A model generated the notes under the pieces. That model had not been told where the DNA came from. It did not search any database and worked only from the letters and a program-made list of their open reading frames with translations. From Aestuariivita sp. (GTDB lineage: Bacteria; Pseudomonadota; Alphaproteobacteria; Rhodobacterales; Rhodobacteraceae): a stretch of 64,000 nt of DNA. How positions within the stretch are numbered: position 1 is the first letter of the stretch; every line of letters starts with the position of its first letter. Shown piece after piece: positions 1 to 8,783 of the stretch. The stretch spans positions 1,333,857 to 1,397,856 of the forward strand of contig JAGYKE010000004.1 of NCBI GenBank assembly GCA_018401465.1. The letters run 5' to 3'. Both the position numbers and the translations under genes were made by a program.

Positions 1-799
1 TATCGGCGACGAAGGGGTTGAAGGCCACGCGCAGCGGATATTTCGCCAGCATCCGCGCCGGGGCCATGCCCTTGGCGCGGGCGGTCTCCACGTAGGGTTT
101 CGACAATTCATCCAGCATGTTGGCGCGCAGGCGCTGCATCATCGCCGCCGCGCCGCTGGTGCCGATGACGAAGGTGGGCACGATCAGGTGAATCAGGATC
201 GACTGCATCTTATCCCAGCTCATCGGCTCGCCCTCGAAGCGCGGGTCCATCAGGCCACCGATGGGCAGGCCCAGATACTTGTGGCCATAGTAGAACAGGA
301 TCAGTGCCAGCAGGAAATTGGGCGTGGCCAGCCCGAGATAGCCCACGAAGGCCGCGGTGTAATCGACCCAGGTCTTCGACCGCGCCGCCGCCAGCACGCC
401 CAACGGCAGCGCCACCATGTAGACGAAGAGAACCGCCGCAAGGTTCACCAGAACCGTCAGCCACAGCGCACCGCCCACGATTTCGGACACCGGCTTGTCG
501 AACTCGAAGGACCAGCCGAAATCGCCCTGCAACAGCCCCGAAAACCCGTTGGGCCCCGGCGCGAGGCCCGCCCAGATCAGGTATTGCCGCCACAAGGGTT
601 GGTCGAGCGAATATTCCCGGCGCAGGAACTCGGCCTGTTCGACTGCCGCCTCCTGACCGGTCGCGCGCAGCTCGGCGATCTGGTTCGACAGATAGTCGCC
701 CGGCGGCAGGTTGATGATGATGAAGATCAGGATCGACACGATCCACAGCGTCATCAGCATGGTGAGCAGGCGGTAGATCGCGTAGCGCAGGAGGTTCAT
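1..799 (-). CDS. ABC transporter permease, DppB/OppB type (partial, runs off left edge)
   Basis: Inner-membrane permease of a peptide-type ABC importer. About 266 residues are visible from an ATG at 799. The N-terminus is a hydrophobic segment of the classic DppB kind (RLLTMLMTLWIVSILIF), followed by the periplasmic loop and further membrane segments. Near the window edge is the cytoplasmic EAA-type loop (YVETARAKGM), which contacts the ATPase. Its ATG overlaps the stop codon of the upstream binding-protein gene by four bases (ATGA), so the two are translationally coupled. The C-terminal end and probably a second permease (DppC type) lie outside the window. Substrate cannot be read from sequence. 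Confidence 0.93.
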   Translation of the reverse strand, partial: MNLLRYAIYRLLTMLMTLWIVSILIFIIINLPPGDYLSNQIAELRATGQEAAVEQAEFLRREYSLDQPLWRQYLIWAGLAPGPNGFSGLLQGDFGWSFEFDKPVSEIVGGALWLTVLVNLAAVLFVYMVALPLGVLAAARSKTWVDYTAAFVGYLGLATPNFLLALILFYYGHKYLGLPIGGLMDPRFEGEPMSWDKMQSILIHLIVPTFVIGTSGAAAMMQRLRANMLDELSKPYVETARAKGMAPARMLAKYPLRVAFNPFVAD

Positions 800-2772
800 T
801 GCGATGCCCGCGCGGCCGGATCGAACCAGAATTCATCGACACGGTGCACGCCGAAATGCGCACCCGGGTCCCAGGCCCAGGTGGCCTGTTCCGGTACGTT
901 GCGCAGCGCGCGGTTCACCACCACGGGCTGCGGCGCCTCGGTCAGGATGCCGATGGCATAGACCTGGTCGGCATGGATCGCGAGCATCTCGCGCCAGATC
1001 GCCTCGCGCGCCTTGCGGCTTGTGGCGGTCTCCCAGTCCGCGGCCAGCTCCATCAGGCGCTGCGCCTCGGGCAGGTCGGGGGCTTCGCCGGCCGCGCCCT
1101 GCGTCTGGTAATGCTGGCCCCATTTCGGCCAGGCGAGGAATTCCTGCTGACGGGGTGCAAGATAGTCGGGTGCGGTTTCAGGGCCGGGAATGCCGTTGTC
1201 CCAGCCATACCAGACCGAGGCCATGGTCACGCCCGCATAGGCGCGGTTGCGCAGGATGTCGCGGTCGAGCGGGCGCATGACCAGCTTCACGCCCACGTCG
1301 CGCCAGGTGTCGACGATGATCTGCAGCGCGTTCTCGACCTCCTGGCGTTCGCCCGCGGTTTCGATCACCACCTCCATCGGCCGCCCGTCGGGCAGCAGGC
1401 GGATGCCGTCGGGACGCCGCTGCGCCAGCCCCGCCTCGTCCAGCAGGCGGTTCGCCTGGTCGGGGTCGTGGATCGCCCAGGCCAAGAGGTTCTTCGGGTC
1501 GAAGAAGGGGCTTCGCGACAGCACCGTCATGCCGCCTTCCTTGCCCAGCCCGAAGTAAAGCGCGCGGTTGATCATCCGCCGGTCGATGGCCAGCGACAGG
1601 GCGCGGCGCACCCGCACGTCGCGCATCACGTCGCGCCAGACGGGATCGTTGAAGTTGAGGTTGAGATAGATCGCGATCTGGCTGGCCGTGCCGTTCGACC
1701 ACAGATGGGTGACGTAATCACCGCCATCCGCCTCGCCCTTCTTCAGCACCGCGATGTCGCGGAAATCGAGACCCCGCGCCTGCAGGTCGCTTTCGCTCGC
1801 GTTCGACTTGGCCGCGATCAGGCCACCCGCGACGATGCTCATCTCGACCACGTCGATATAGGGCAGCTGCACGCCGAAGCTGTCGATGCGGTGGTAATAG
1901 GGGTTGCGCACGAACAGCGCGCGCGTGGTGGCGTTGGTCGATGCCGTGATCCAGGGCTGCAGCGTGGGCAGTTCCGGATTGTCGAAGTGATACATGTTGT
2001 CGAGCCGGTTGTGCAGCGCGGCCCAGCTGCGCACGCGCTTTTCGCGCATCAGCGACGTCAGGTCATCGGGATCGGCGAAGGCGGCGTGATACTGTTTCAG
2101 GTAATGGGACGGGCGATAGATGAAGGGATCGTTCGCCTGCGCCAGCGCATGGGGAAAGCGCGGGTTGGGCGCGTCCCATTCATAGATCACGGTGAACGCA
2201 TCCGGGAAGCTGACGCGCGGCGGCTGCCCTCCCGCAAGGAACAGCTCGGACGGCCCCCCGGGCGTCAGTTCGGGGTTCATCACCACATGTGTCCAGTAAT
2301 ACTCGAAATCGGCCGAGGTGAAGGGCGCCCCGTCCGACCAGCGATGCCCGGGCCGCAGACGCAGGGTGAACCGGCGGTTGCCTTCGTTCTCGAAGGCCAG
2401 AAGGATGTCCGGGACAATATCGTAATTGTGGTCATAGCCGATGAGCCGCGCATAGCCATAGACCACCATCTGCCGGATGTCCTTGGACCGCGACACCATG
2501 GTGCGCAGCGTGCTGCCCTGCACCCCCGGCAGGCGGCCCTTGGCCTGCAGGTCGACCACCAGCGGGGTTTGCGGGATCCGCTCGGCGATGGGCGGCATCT
2601 CGCCCCGGTCGACTTCGGCCTGCCAGAACAGCGCTTCCTGAAGCGGCGGCAGGGCAGGGCGCTCGGCCACGGGCCGCAGCGTCTCGGTCGCGCTTTGTGC
2701 AGTCGCGGGCGCGCCGGTCAGGAGGGCCGCGACCATGACAACCGCGGTCAGGACGGATCGAAGCTCAGGCAT
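796..2772 (-). CDS. ABC transporter substrate-binding protein, family 5 (peptide/opine type)
   Basis: Periplasmic solute receptor of 658 residues for the ABC importer encoded on either side. Residues 1-25 form a Sec signal peptide ending in ATAQS. The mature protein has the SBP_bac_5 pattern: an early LRPGHRWSDGAPFTSADFEY segment and a later VRRALSLAIDRRMIN segment, both diagnostic of this family. At about 650 residues it is longer than DppA/OppA (about 540) and closer to YejA-like binding proteins, so long peptides or modified peptides are possible ligands; this is inference. Its start overlaps the ATPase stop by eight bases and its stop overlaps the permease start by four. Confidence 0.93.
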   Translation of the reverse strand: MPELRSVLTAVVMVAALLTGAPATAQSATETLRPVAERPALPPLQEALFWQAEVDRGEMPPIAERIPQTPLVVDLQAKGRLPGVQGSTLRTMVSRSKDIRQMVVYGYARLIGYDHNYDIVPDILLAFENEGNRRFTLRLRPGHRWSDGAPFTSADFEYYWTHVVMNPELTPGGPSELFLAGGQPPRVSFPDAFTVIYEWDAPNPRFPHALAQANDPFIYRPSHYLKQYHAAFADPDDLTSLMREKRVRSWAALHNRLDNMYHFDNPELPTLQPWITASTNATTRALFVRNPYYHRIDSFGVQLPYIDVVEMSIVAGGLIAAKSNASESDLQARGLDFRDIAVLKKGEADGGDYVTHLWSNGTASQIAIYLNLNFNDPVWRDVMRDVRVRRALSLAIDRRMINRALYFGLGKEGGMTVLSRSPFFDPKNLLAWAIHDPDQANRLLDEAGLAQRRPDGIRLLPDGRPMEVVIETAGERQEVENALQIIVDTWRDVGVKLVMRPLDRDILRNRAYAGVTMASVWYGWDNGIPGPETAPDYLAPRQQEFLAWPKWGQHYQTQGAAGEAPDLPEAQRLMELAADWETATSRKAREAIWREMLAIHADQVYAIGILTEAPQPVVVNRALRNVPEQATWAWDPGAHFGVHRVDEFWFDPAARASQ

Positions 2773-4531
2773 GGCAGCGCACCTTGTGTCCGGGTTCGAG
2801 TTCGGTCAGTCCCGGAACCGCCCCGCCCGCGAAGCGGAACATCTCGGGCCAGGTGTCGGGCGCGCCCGCACCCTGTGCCACCAGCTCCAGGTCGATGGGC
2901 CTGTTGATGTCGGCCACGGGCTGGGCCGCGATCAGCGCCCTTGTGTAGGGATGGCGCGGATTGTGAAAGAGCGTGGCCGGCGGGGCCTGTTCGACGACAA
3001 GCCCCTGCCGCATCACCGCGACCTCGTCGGCGATGCGGGCGACCACCGCAAGATCGTGGCTGATGAACAGATAGGACAGCCCCGCCCGGTCGCGGATATC
3101 TTCCAGCAGGCGCAGGATCTGGTCCTGCACGCTCACGTCCAGCGCCGAGGTCGGTTCGTCGCAGACCAGCAGTTCGGGGTCGAGCGTGAGCGCCCGCGCG
3201 ATCGACAGGCGCTGGCGCTGGCCGCCGGAAAAGGCATGCGGATAGCGGAAGAGCATGTCGCGTTTCAGCCCCACCCAGCTGAGCATCTCGGCCGCGCGGT
3301 CGCGCCGCGCCTCGCGGTCGCCAAGGCCGTGGATTTCCAGCGGTTCGGTCAGCGCGTCGATGACCCGCATCCGCGGGCTGAGCGACGAATAGGGGTCCTG
3401 GAAGACCATCTGCGCCTTGCGCTGGAAGGCCGTGCGGTCGGCCCGCGACATGGCATGCACCGCGATCTCGTGCCCCTTGGCATCGCGGAAGATCACCTCG
3501 CCGCCGCGGTCGGGCTTTTCGGCGCCAAGCGCGATGCGCGCCGCCGTGGTCTTGCCCGAGCCGCTTTCGCCCACGATGGCAAGCGTCCGGCCCCGCGGCA
3601 CGGTCAGGTCGATGCCCCGGCAGGCATGGACAAGCGTCTCGGACCGCCAGCCCTTGGATCCGCGCACCGCATAGGTCTTCGACACGTTCCGGAGCGTCAG
3701 GATCGCGTCGCCCCCGGCGACAGGGGCGGTGGCGTTGCCCTTGGGGATCGACGGCGCCGCGGCAAAAAGCTTCTGCGTATAGCCATGCGCCGGCGCGGTG
3801 AGCACCGCGCGCGCGGGCCCCGATTCCATCACCCGGCCCCGGTTCAGCACCACCACCTGGTCGGCCATGTTGGCCACCACGCCCAGATCATGGGTGACGA
3901 AGATCACCGCCATGCCGGTTTCGCGCTGCAATTCCTTGATCAGCCCCAGCACCTGCGCCTGCGTCGTGACGTCGAGCGCGGTCGTCGGTTCGTCCGCGAT
4001 CAGGATTTCGGGCTTGGTGATCATCGCCATGGCGATCATCGCGCGCTGGCGCATGCCGCCGGACATTTCGAACGGATAGGCGCGGAAGGCGCGTTCGGGG
4101 TCGGGAAAGCCCACGCGCTCGAAGGTGGCAAGCGCCACTGCCGTGGCCTCGGCCTTGCTGACGGGCTGGTGCAGGCGCAGCGCCTCGATCACCTGATTGC
4201 CGATCCGGTGCAGCGGCGACAGCGACCGCATCGGTTCCTGGAAGATCATCGAGATGCGGTTGCCCCGCACATCGCGCATCTGCCGTTCGCTGATGCCCAG
4301 CAGGTCGATCGGCCCGGTGCGCGACGAAAAGAGCATCCGCCCCGACAGGATCGTCGCGGCCTTGGGCAGGATGCGCAGCACCGCGCGGCAGGTCAGTGTC
4401 TTGCCCGATCCGCTTTCGCCGACAAGCGCAAGCGTCTCTCCGCTCCTGAGCTCGAAGCTGACACCGCTCACCACGGGGTCCGCGCCGCGGAACCCGATTG
4501 TCAGGTCGTCAACGCTCAGAAGTACGCTCAT
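2765..4531 (-). CDS. Fused double ATPase of peptide-type ABC importer
   Basis: Cytoplasmic ATPase of 588 residues with two complete nucleotide-binding domains, corresponding to a DppD-DppF fusion. Domain 1 has Walker [11 protein letters not shown], signature SGGMRQRA and Walker [13 protein letters not shown]. Domain 2 has [18 protein letters not shown] and [12 protein letters not shown]. Each is followed by the oligopeptide-transporter C-terminal extension. The ATG at 4531 is preferred over a TTG at 4549: the ATG has a GGGA motif at a workable distance, while the TTG has AGGA almost touching it. It is the first gene of the minus-strand operon, followed by binding protein and permease, an ATPase-first order. 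Confidence 0.93.
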   Translation of the reverse strand: MSVLLSVDDLTIGFRGADPVVSGVSFELRSGETLALVGESGSGKTLTCRAVLRILPKAATILSGRMLFSSRTGPIDLLGISERQMRDVRGNRISMIFQEPMRSLSPLHRIGNQVIEALRLHQPVSKAEATAVALATFERVGFPDPERAFRAYPFEMSGGMRQRAMIAMAMITKPEILIADEPTTALDVTTQAQVLGLIKELQRETGMAVIFVTHDLGVVANMADQVVVLNRGRVMESGPARAVLTAPAHGYTQKLFAAAPSIPKGNATAPVAGGDAILTLRNVSKTYAVRGSKGWRSETLVHACRGIDLTVPRGRTLAIVGESGSGKTTAARIALGAEKPDRGGEVIFRDAKGHEIAVHAMSRADRTAFQRKAQMVFQDPYSSLSPRMRVIDALTEPLEIHGLGDREARRDRAAEMLSWVGLKRDMLFRYPHAFSGGQRQRLSIARALTLDPELLVCDEPTSALDVSVQDQILRLLEDIRDRAGLSYLFISHDLAVVARIADEVAVMRQGLVVEQAPPATLFHNPRHPYTRALIAAQPVADINRPIDLELVAQGAGAPDTWPEMFRFAGGAVPGLTELEPGHKVRCHA

Positions 4532-4703
4532 CAAATCGTCCCGATACAATTCCTGCGGGAACGGCGCCCCGCGTCAGGGCAAAATGGCCCCGGGTCCACC
4601 TTGGCAATCGCGGTCGCGGTTCGTCAATGGGTCAAGGGCATACTACACATTCCTGTCGCGATCTGGCAGGACGGTCGGACCCCAACCGAAGAAGGCGCCC
4701 GCC

Positions 4704-5192
4704 ATGACCCGACTGGACCTGTTCATCGACCGCATGGTGTCGCAGCGCGCTTGCCTGAACCACGCGATCGCCGCCACCGCCGGGATCGCGGGCCCGGTGT
4801 TCGAGCTGGGCCTCGGCAACGGGCGCACCTATCACCACCTGCGCGCCGCGCTGGATGAGGCCGACATCTGGGTCTTCGAACGCGCCATCGCATCGCACCC
4901 CGATTCGACCCCACCCGAGGACCGCGTGATCCTTGGCGACGTGCGCGAGACGCTGGTGCAGGCGCTGGAGCGCTTCGGTGCCTCCGTGCGGCTGATTCAC
5001 GCCGATCTGGGTGGCCACAATTCCGAAAAGAACGACCGCTTCGCGCGCGAGATCTCGCCGCTGATGGAACCGCTGCTGGCGTCGGGCGGGCTGATGGTGT
5101 CGAGCGACCGGATGTATTTCGACACGCTTGAGGAACAGCCGCTGCCCGAAGGCGCGGTGCCGGGGCGGTGTTTCATCTACCGCGCCCCCTGA
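4704..5192 (+). CDS. Small class I SAM-dependent methyltransferase (Methyltransf_17-like)
   Basis: A 162-residue protein with a glycine-rich SAM-binding motif near residue 30 (VFELGLGNGRTYHH). An acidic residue ends the second strand (VFERAI), and there is an IHADLGGHNS segment. Size and motifs fit the compact methyltransferase family PF12692, best known from roseobacters; the substrate is unknown. The reading frame stays open far upstream, but the ATG at 4704 starts exactly at the conserved N-terminus (MTRLDLFIDRM) and lies outside the divergent ATPase gene. The 172 bases upstream form a divergent promoter region shared with the ABC operon. Confidence 0.8.
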   Translation: MTRLDLFIDRMVSQRACLNHAIAATAGIAGPVFELGLGNGRTYHHLRAALDEADIWVFERAIASHPDSTPPEDRVILGDVRETLVQALERFGASVRLIHADLGGHNSEKNDRFAREISPLMEPLLASGGLMVSSDRMYFDTLEEQPLPEGAVPGRCFIYRAP

Positions 5193-5231
5193 CCCGGCGG
5201 AGCGGCTGCGCCGCAAGCCGTCAGTTGCTGA

Positions 5232-5270
5232 TGAGGGGCTCCGCCCCTCAAACACCCCGGCGTATTTCCG
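5232..5270. repeat. Intergenic palindrome, member 1 of a dispersed family
   Basis: A perfect hairpin (TGAGGGG at 5232-5238, loop CTCCG, CCCCTCA at 5244-5250) is followed by ACACCCCGGCGTATTT. Read on the minus strand, it gives AAATACGCCGGGG, then a GGGG/CCCC hairpin. The same architecture occurs at about 8737-8774 and 42761-42798. It lies between two co-directional genes and has no T-tract, so it is a poor intrinsic terminator. Confidence 0.6.
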
Positions 5271-5379
5271 ACCGGAAAGAAGCAGGATCGCGCCCCGGGT
5301 CGGGCCTGCCCGCGCTTTCGCCTTGCGCCCGCCAATGCGGAGGCTACGCTTCGCCCTGTATCAGAGCCGGAGCCCCCGC

Positions 5380-6156
5380 ATGACCCGCCGCCTTGACTGG
5401 GCAGACTACCGTTTCGCAGAATTCGCGGGAGCCGACCCGCACCGCGCCATTGCCATCCTGCCCACCGCGGCGATCGAGCAGCATGGCCCGCACCTGCCCG
5501 TGGGCACCGACACGATGATCGCCGAAGGCATGCTGGCCGAATTGCGCCGCACCTGCCCCGACGATCTCGACATCCGCATCCTGCCGGTGCAGGCGGTGGG
5601 CAAGTCGAACGAACACCTGCATGCGGGCGGCACGTTGACGCTGAGTGCGCAGACCGCTTTGTCCGCCTGGACCGAGATCGGCCTGTCGGTGGCGCGCGCA
5701 GGCCTGCGCAAAATCGTCATCGTCAATTCGCATGGCGGAAACCTTGCGCTGATCGATATCCTCGCCCGTGAATTGCGGGTGCAGGCGGGGATGCTGGCGG
5801 TCAAGTGCCAGTGGGGTGGCGCCTTCGGGAAGCCCGAGGGCATGTATTCCGCGCAGGAGAACGCCTTCGGCATCCATGGCGGCGATGTGGAGACCTCGCT
5901 CATGCTGAATTTCGCGCCGCATACGGTCGACATGGCCGCCGCGCGCGATTTCCGGTCCTCGGCCGAGACCTCGCTGATCCCGCCCACCGGGCCCGTCAGC
6001 TATGGCTGGATCGCGTCCGACCTGAACCCCGAAGGCACCGTGGGTGAGGCGCATCTCGCCACGGCCGAGAAGGGACGGCTGACCTGCGAGCACCAGGTGC
6101 GCGGCTTCATCGACATGTTGCGCAAGCTGCGTGACATGCCGCTGCCGGGCACCTGA
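5380..6156 (+). CDS. Creatininase family protein (metal-dependent amidohydrolase)
   Basis: A 258-residue cytoplasmic hydrolase of the creatinine amidohydrolase superfamily. Metal ligands of the family are visible: E33 and H35 in AAIEQHGPHLP, D44 in VGTD, the NSHGGN motif and the later glutamate in HGGDVETS. Members act on creatinine, N-formyl or cyclic amide substrates and cofactor precursors; the true substrate here is not predictable. The ATG at 5380 gives the family's usual length (about 250 residues); the frame extends upstream through the palindromic repeat but that part is not conserved-looking. Confidence 0.85.
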   Translation: MTRRLDWADYRFAEFAGADPHRAIAILPTAAIEQHGPHLPVGTDTMIAEGMLAELRRTCPDDLDIRILPVQAVGKSNEHLHAGGTLTLSAQTALSAWTEIGLSVARAGLRKIVIVNSHGGNLALIDILARELRVQAGMLAVKCQWGGAFGKPEGMYSAQENAFGIHGGDVETSLMLNFAPHTVDMAAARDFRSSAETSLIPPTGPVSYGWIASDLNPEGTVGEAHLATAEKGRLTCEHQVRGFIDMLRKLRDMPLPGT

Positions 6157-6176
6157 GCCGGCCCGAGTGAGGGCCC

Positions 6177-7565
6177 ATGCCGATGACGACGCCGCTCACC
6201 AACGTGCCCTTCGACCGGCTCAGGGTCGGGATGGAGGCCAGTGTCACGCGCACCTGCCTGGCCGATGATCTTTATGTCTTCGCCAATTCCTCGGGCAACT
6301 GGAACCCGATGCATCTGCCCGGGGAAGACGGCGACGGGGACGGCGCGCCCGAGGCGGTGGCCCCGGGGATGTGGGTCGCCTCGCTCATCTCGGCCGTTCT
6401 GGGCGGCAAGCTGCCGGGGCCGGGCACGCTTTATCGCACGCAGACCCTGCGATTCGTCGGCCGCGCCCATGCGGGCGAGACGCTGGTCGCCCGGGTGAAG
6501 CTGCTGGCGCTGGGCCCCGGGCGGCTCGCGCGGTTCGAAACGGTGGTGGAACGCCCCGACGGCACCGTCATCGTCGAGGGCGAGGCCGAGGTCGACGCGC
6601 CCGAGCGCGCCGTCACCTTCGCCGCCGAAGACCTGCCGGGCCTGACCGTCCAGCGCCATGTCCATTTCGACCGCCTGCTCGAACGCGCCGAACCCCTGCC
6701 CGCAATCCCCACCGCCGTGGTCGCCCCCGAAGAGCCCGAGGCGCTGGCGGGCGCGATCCTCGCCGCGCGGCACACGATCATCACGCCGATCCTGATCGGC
6801 GATCCCAAGAAGATCGCGGCGGCGGCCGAGGTCGAAGGGATCGACCTCTCCCCCTACGAGATCGTCGATGAACCCGACCACACACGCGCCGCCGCCGCCG
6901 CCGTGGCGATGGTGCATGAGGGCCGCGCCAAGGCTGTCATGAAAGGCCATCTGCACACCGACGTGCTGCTGGGCCAGATCGTCAAGCGCGATGGCGGGCT
7001 GCGCACCGGGCGGCGTCTGAGCCATGTCTTCGTGATGGATGTGCCGGGGCTTGATCATCTGCTGATGGTGACGGACGCCGCCATCAACATCACGCCCGAC
7101 CTGCAGACCAAGGCCGACATCATCCAGAACGCCATCGACCTTGCCCATGCGCTGGGCATCCCCGAACCCAAGGTGGGTGTCCTGTCGGCGGTCGAGACGG
7201 TGAACCCGGCGATCCAGTCGACGCTCGACGCCGCGATCCTGTCGAAGATGGCCGAACGCGGTCAGATCACCGGCGGGCTGGTGGACGGGCCGCTCGCCAT
7301 GGACAACGCCATCGACCTCAAGGCGGCGGCGACCAAGGGCATCCGCTCGCTCGTGGCGGGGCGGGCCGAAATCCTCGTCGTGCCGAACATGGAGGCGGGC
7401 AACATGCTGGCCAAGGAACTGACCTATCTTGCCCATGCCGAAGCGGCGGGCATCGTGATGGGCGCGATCTGCCCGATCATCCTGACCAGCCGGGCCGATG
7501 ACGACAAGGCGCGGCTTGCCTCCTGCGCGGTGGCCGCACTCGCGGCGCTCGGGGGTGCGGCATGA
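6177..7565 (+). CDS. Bifunctional enoyl-CoA hydratase (MaoC)/phosphate acetyl- or butyryltransferase
   Basis: A 462-residue fusion. Residues 1-150 form a MaoC-like hot-dog hydratase domain (FANSSGNWNPMHL is the catalytic-loop region). Residues 165-460 form a phosphate acetyl/butyryltransferase domain (MKGHLHTDVLLGQIV, then GGLVDGPLAMDNAID). The fusion corresponds to a recognised alphaproteobacterial protein type. It likely converts acyl-CoA to acyl-phosphate, which the downstream acetate kinase would turn into acid plus ATP. The next gene's ATG overlaps its stop (ATGA), indicating coupling. A second ATG six bases in (6183) is an alternative start. Confidence 0.9.
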   Translation: MPMTTPLTNVPFDRLRVGMEASVTRTCLADDLYVFANSSGNWNPMHLPGEDGDGDGAPEAVAPGMWVASLISAVLGGKLPGPGTLYRTQTLRFVGRAHAGETLVARVKLLALGPGRLARFETVVERPDGTVIVEGEAEVDAPERAVTFAAEDLPGLTVQRHVHFDRLLERAEPLPAIPTAVVAPEEPEALAGAILAARHTIITPILIGDPKKIAAAAEVEGIDLSPYEIVDEPDHTRAAAAAVAMVHEGRAKAVMKGHLHTDVLLGQIVKRDGGLRTGRRLSHVFVMDVPGLDHLLMVTDAAINITPDLQTKADIIQNAIDLAHALGIPEPKVGVLSAVETVNPAIQSTLDAAILSKMAERGQITGGLVDGPLAMDNAIDLKAAATKGIRSLVAGRAEILVVPNMEAGNMLAKELTYLAHAEAAGIVMGAICPIILTSRADDDKARLASCAVAALAALGGAA

Positions 7566-8710
7566 GCGTGGTCCTCACCCTCAATGCCGGGTCGTCGTCG
7601 ATCAAGTTCGGCGTCTATCTGGCGGCGCGCGAGCCCGACCTGATCGCCCGCGGGCAGGTCGAACGTCTGGGTGAGGCGGCGGTGCTGGAGATCGACGGGC
7701 ACGAGAGCGCGATCGGCCCCGCCGATCACGCGGGCGGGGTGACGGCGATCCTCGACGCGCTCGGCCCTGTGCTGGCGGGCCGCGCCGTTTCGGCGGTGGG
7801 CCACCGCGTCGTCCATGGCGGCCCCGGGTTCAGCGCGCCGCTCCGGCTCGACGAGGGCAGCATCGCCGCGCTCGAAGCGCTGATCCCCCTTGCGCCACTG
7901 CACCAGCCGCACAACATGGCCGCCGTCCATGCCGCGCGGGCGGCCTTCCCGGAGGCGGTGCAGGTGGCCTGTTTCGACACCGCCTTCCACCATGGCCACC
8001 CCTTCGTGAACGACACCTTCGCGCTGCCGCGCCGCTTCTACGATGAAGGCGTGCGCCGCTACGGGTTCCACGGGCTGAGCTACGACTACATCACATCCGT
8101 CCTCGCCCGCGACCACCCTGATCTGCATGGCGGCCGCGTGGTCATCGCGCATCTGGGCAACGGCGCGTCGATGTGCGCCGTGCAGGCCGGGCGCAGCATG
8201 GGGTCGACCATGGGCTTCTCCGCGCTCGACGGGCTGCCCATGGGCACGCGCTGCGGCCAGCTCGACCCCGGTGTCCTGCTCTACCTGATGGGGCAGGGGA
8301 TGGGGGTGGAGGAGCTCACCAACCTTCTTTACCGCGAAAGCGGGCTCAAGGGCCTGTCAGGCCTCACCCACGACATGCGCGCGCTGCTGGCCAGCGACGA
8401 TCCCCGCGCGGCCGAGGCGATCGACTACTACGTCTTCCGCACGCGCCGCGAACTGGGTGCCATGGCGGCGGTGCTGGGGGGGATCGACGCGCTCGTCTTT
8501 ACCGGCGGTATCGGCGAGAACGCGGCCCCGATCCGCGCGCGTATCCTCGAAGGCACGGAATTCCTGGGCCTGTCTGTGGATCAGCGCCGGAACGCGGAGA
8601 ACGCCACGAACATCGCGCAAGGGTCCAAACCCGTCCTCGTGATCCCCACCGACGAGGAACGCGTGATCGCGCGCGCCGCCAGCCGCTGGCTGACCCGCCA
8701 TTCCCTTTAG
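7562..8710 (+). CDS. ackA: Acetate/propionate kinase
   Basis: A 382-residue acetokinase of the ASKHA fold that transfers phosphate between acyl-phosphate and ADP. Visible family motifs are the N-terminal phosphate loop NAGSSSIKFGVY, VGHRVVHGG, FDTAFH, RYGFHGLSY (near the catalytic Arg/His), HLGNGASMCA and the C-terminal TGGIGENAAPIR. It overlaps the phosphotransacetylase fusion by four bases, so the pair forms an acyl-CoA to acyl-phosphate to acid module for substrate-level ATP synthesis or acetate assimilation. Slightly shorter than E. coli AckA (400) but with all motifs present. Confidence 0.95.
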   Translation: MSVVLTLNAGSSSIKFGVYLAAREPDLIARGQVERLGEAAVLEIDGHESAIGPADHAGGVTAILDALGPVLAGRAVSAVGHRVVHGGPGFSAPLRLDEGSIAALEALIPLAPLHQPHNMAAVHAARAAFPEAVQVACFDTAFHHGHPFVNDTFALPRRFYDEGVRRYGFHGLSYDYITSVLARDHPDLHGGRVVIAHLGNGASMCAVQAGRSMGSTMGFSALDGLPMGTRCGQLDPGVLLYLMGQGMGVEELTNLLYRESGLKGLSGLTHDMRALLASDDPRAAEAIDYYVFRTRRELGAMAAVLGGIDALVFTGGIGENAAPIRARILEGTEFLGLSVDQRRNAENATNIAQGSKPVLVIPTDEERVIARAASRWLTRHSL

Positions 8711-8736
8711 CACCGCCGGGTCTTCTTCGGGTTCAC

Positions 8737-8774
8737 AAATATCCCAGGGGGGTCCGGGGGACAGCGTCCCCCGG
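8737..8774. repeat. Intergenic palindrome, member 2, between convergent ackA and dabA
   Basis: AAATATCCC and a G-run are followed by a perfect 9-bp hairpin (CCGGGGGAC at 8754-8762, loop AGC, GTCCCCCGG at 8766-8774). It lies between convergent genes, where it may stop transcription from both sides, although neither side has a T-tract. It is closely similar to the element at 42761-42798. Confidence 0.65.
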
Positions 8775-8783
8775 CCTCTCCAC

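Noticed and set aside
2735-4858. 707-codon plus-strand open frame opposite the ABC ATPase gene
   Set aside because: Antisense shadow of a clearly conserved GC-rich gene; its translation has no domain and is His/Arg-rich, as mirror frames are.
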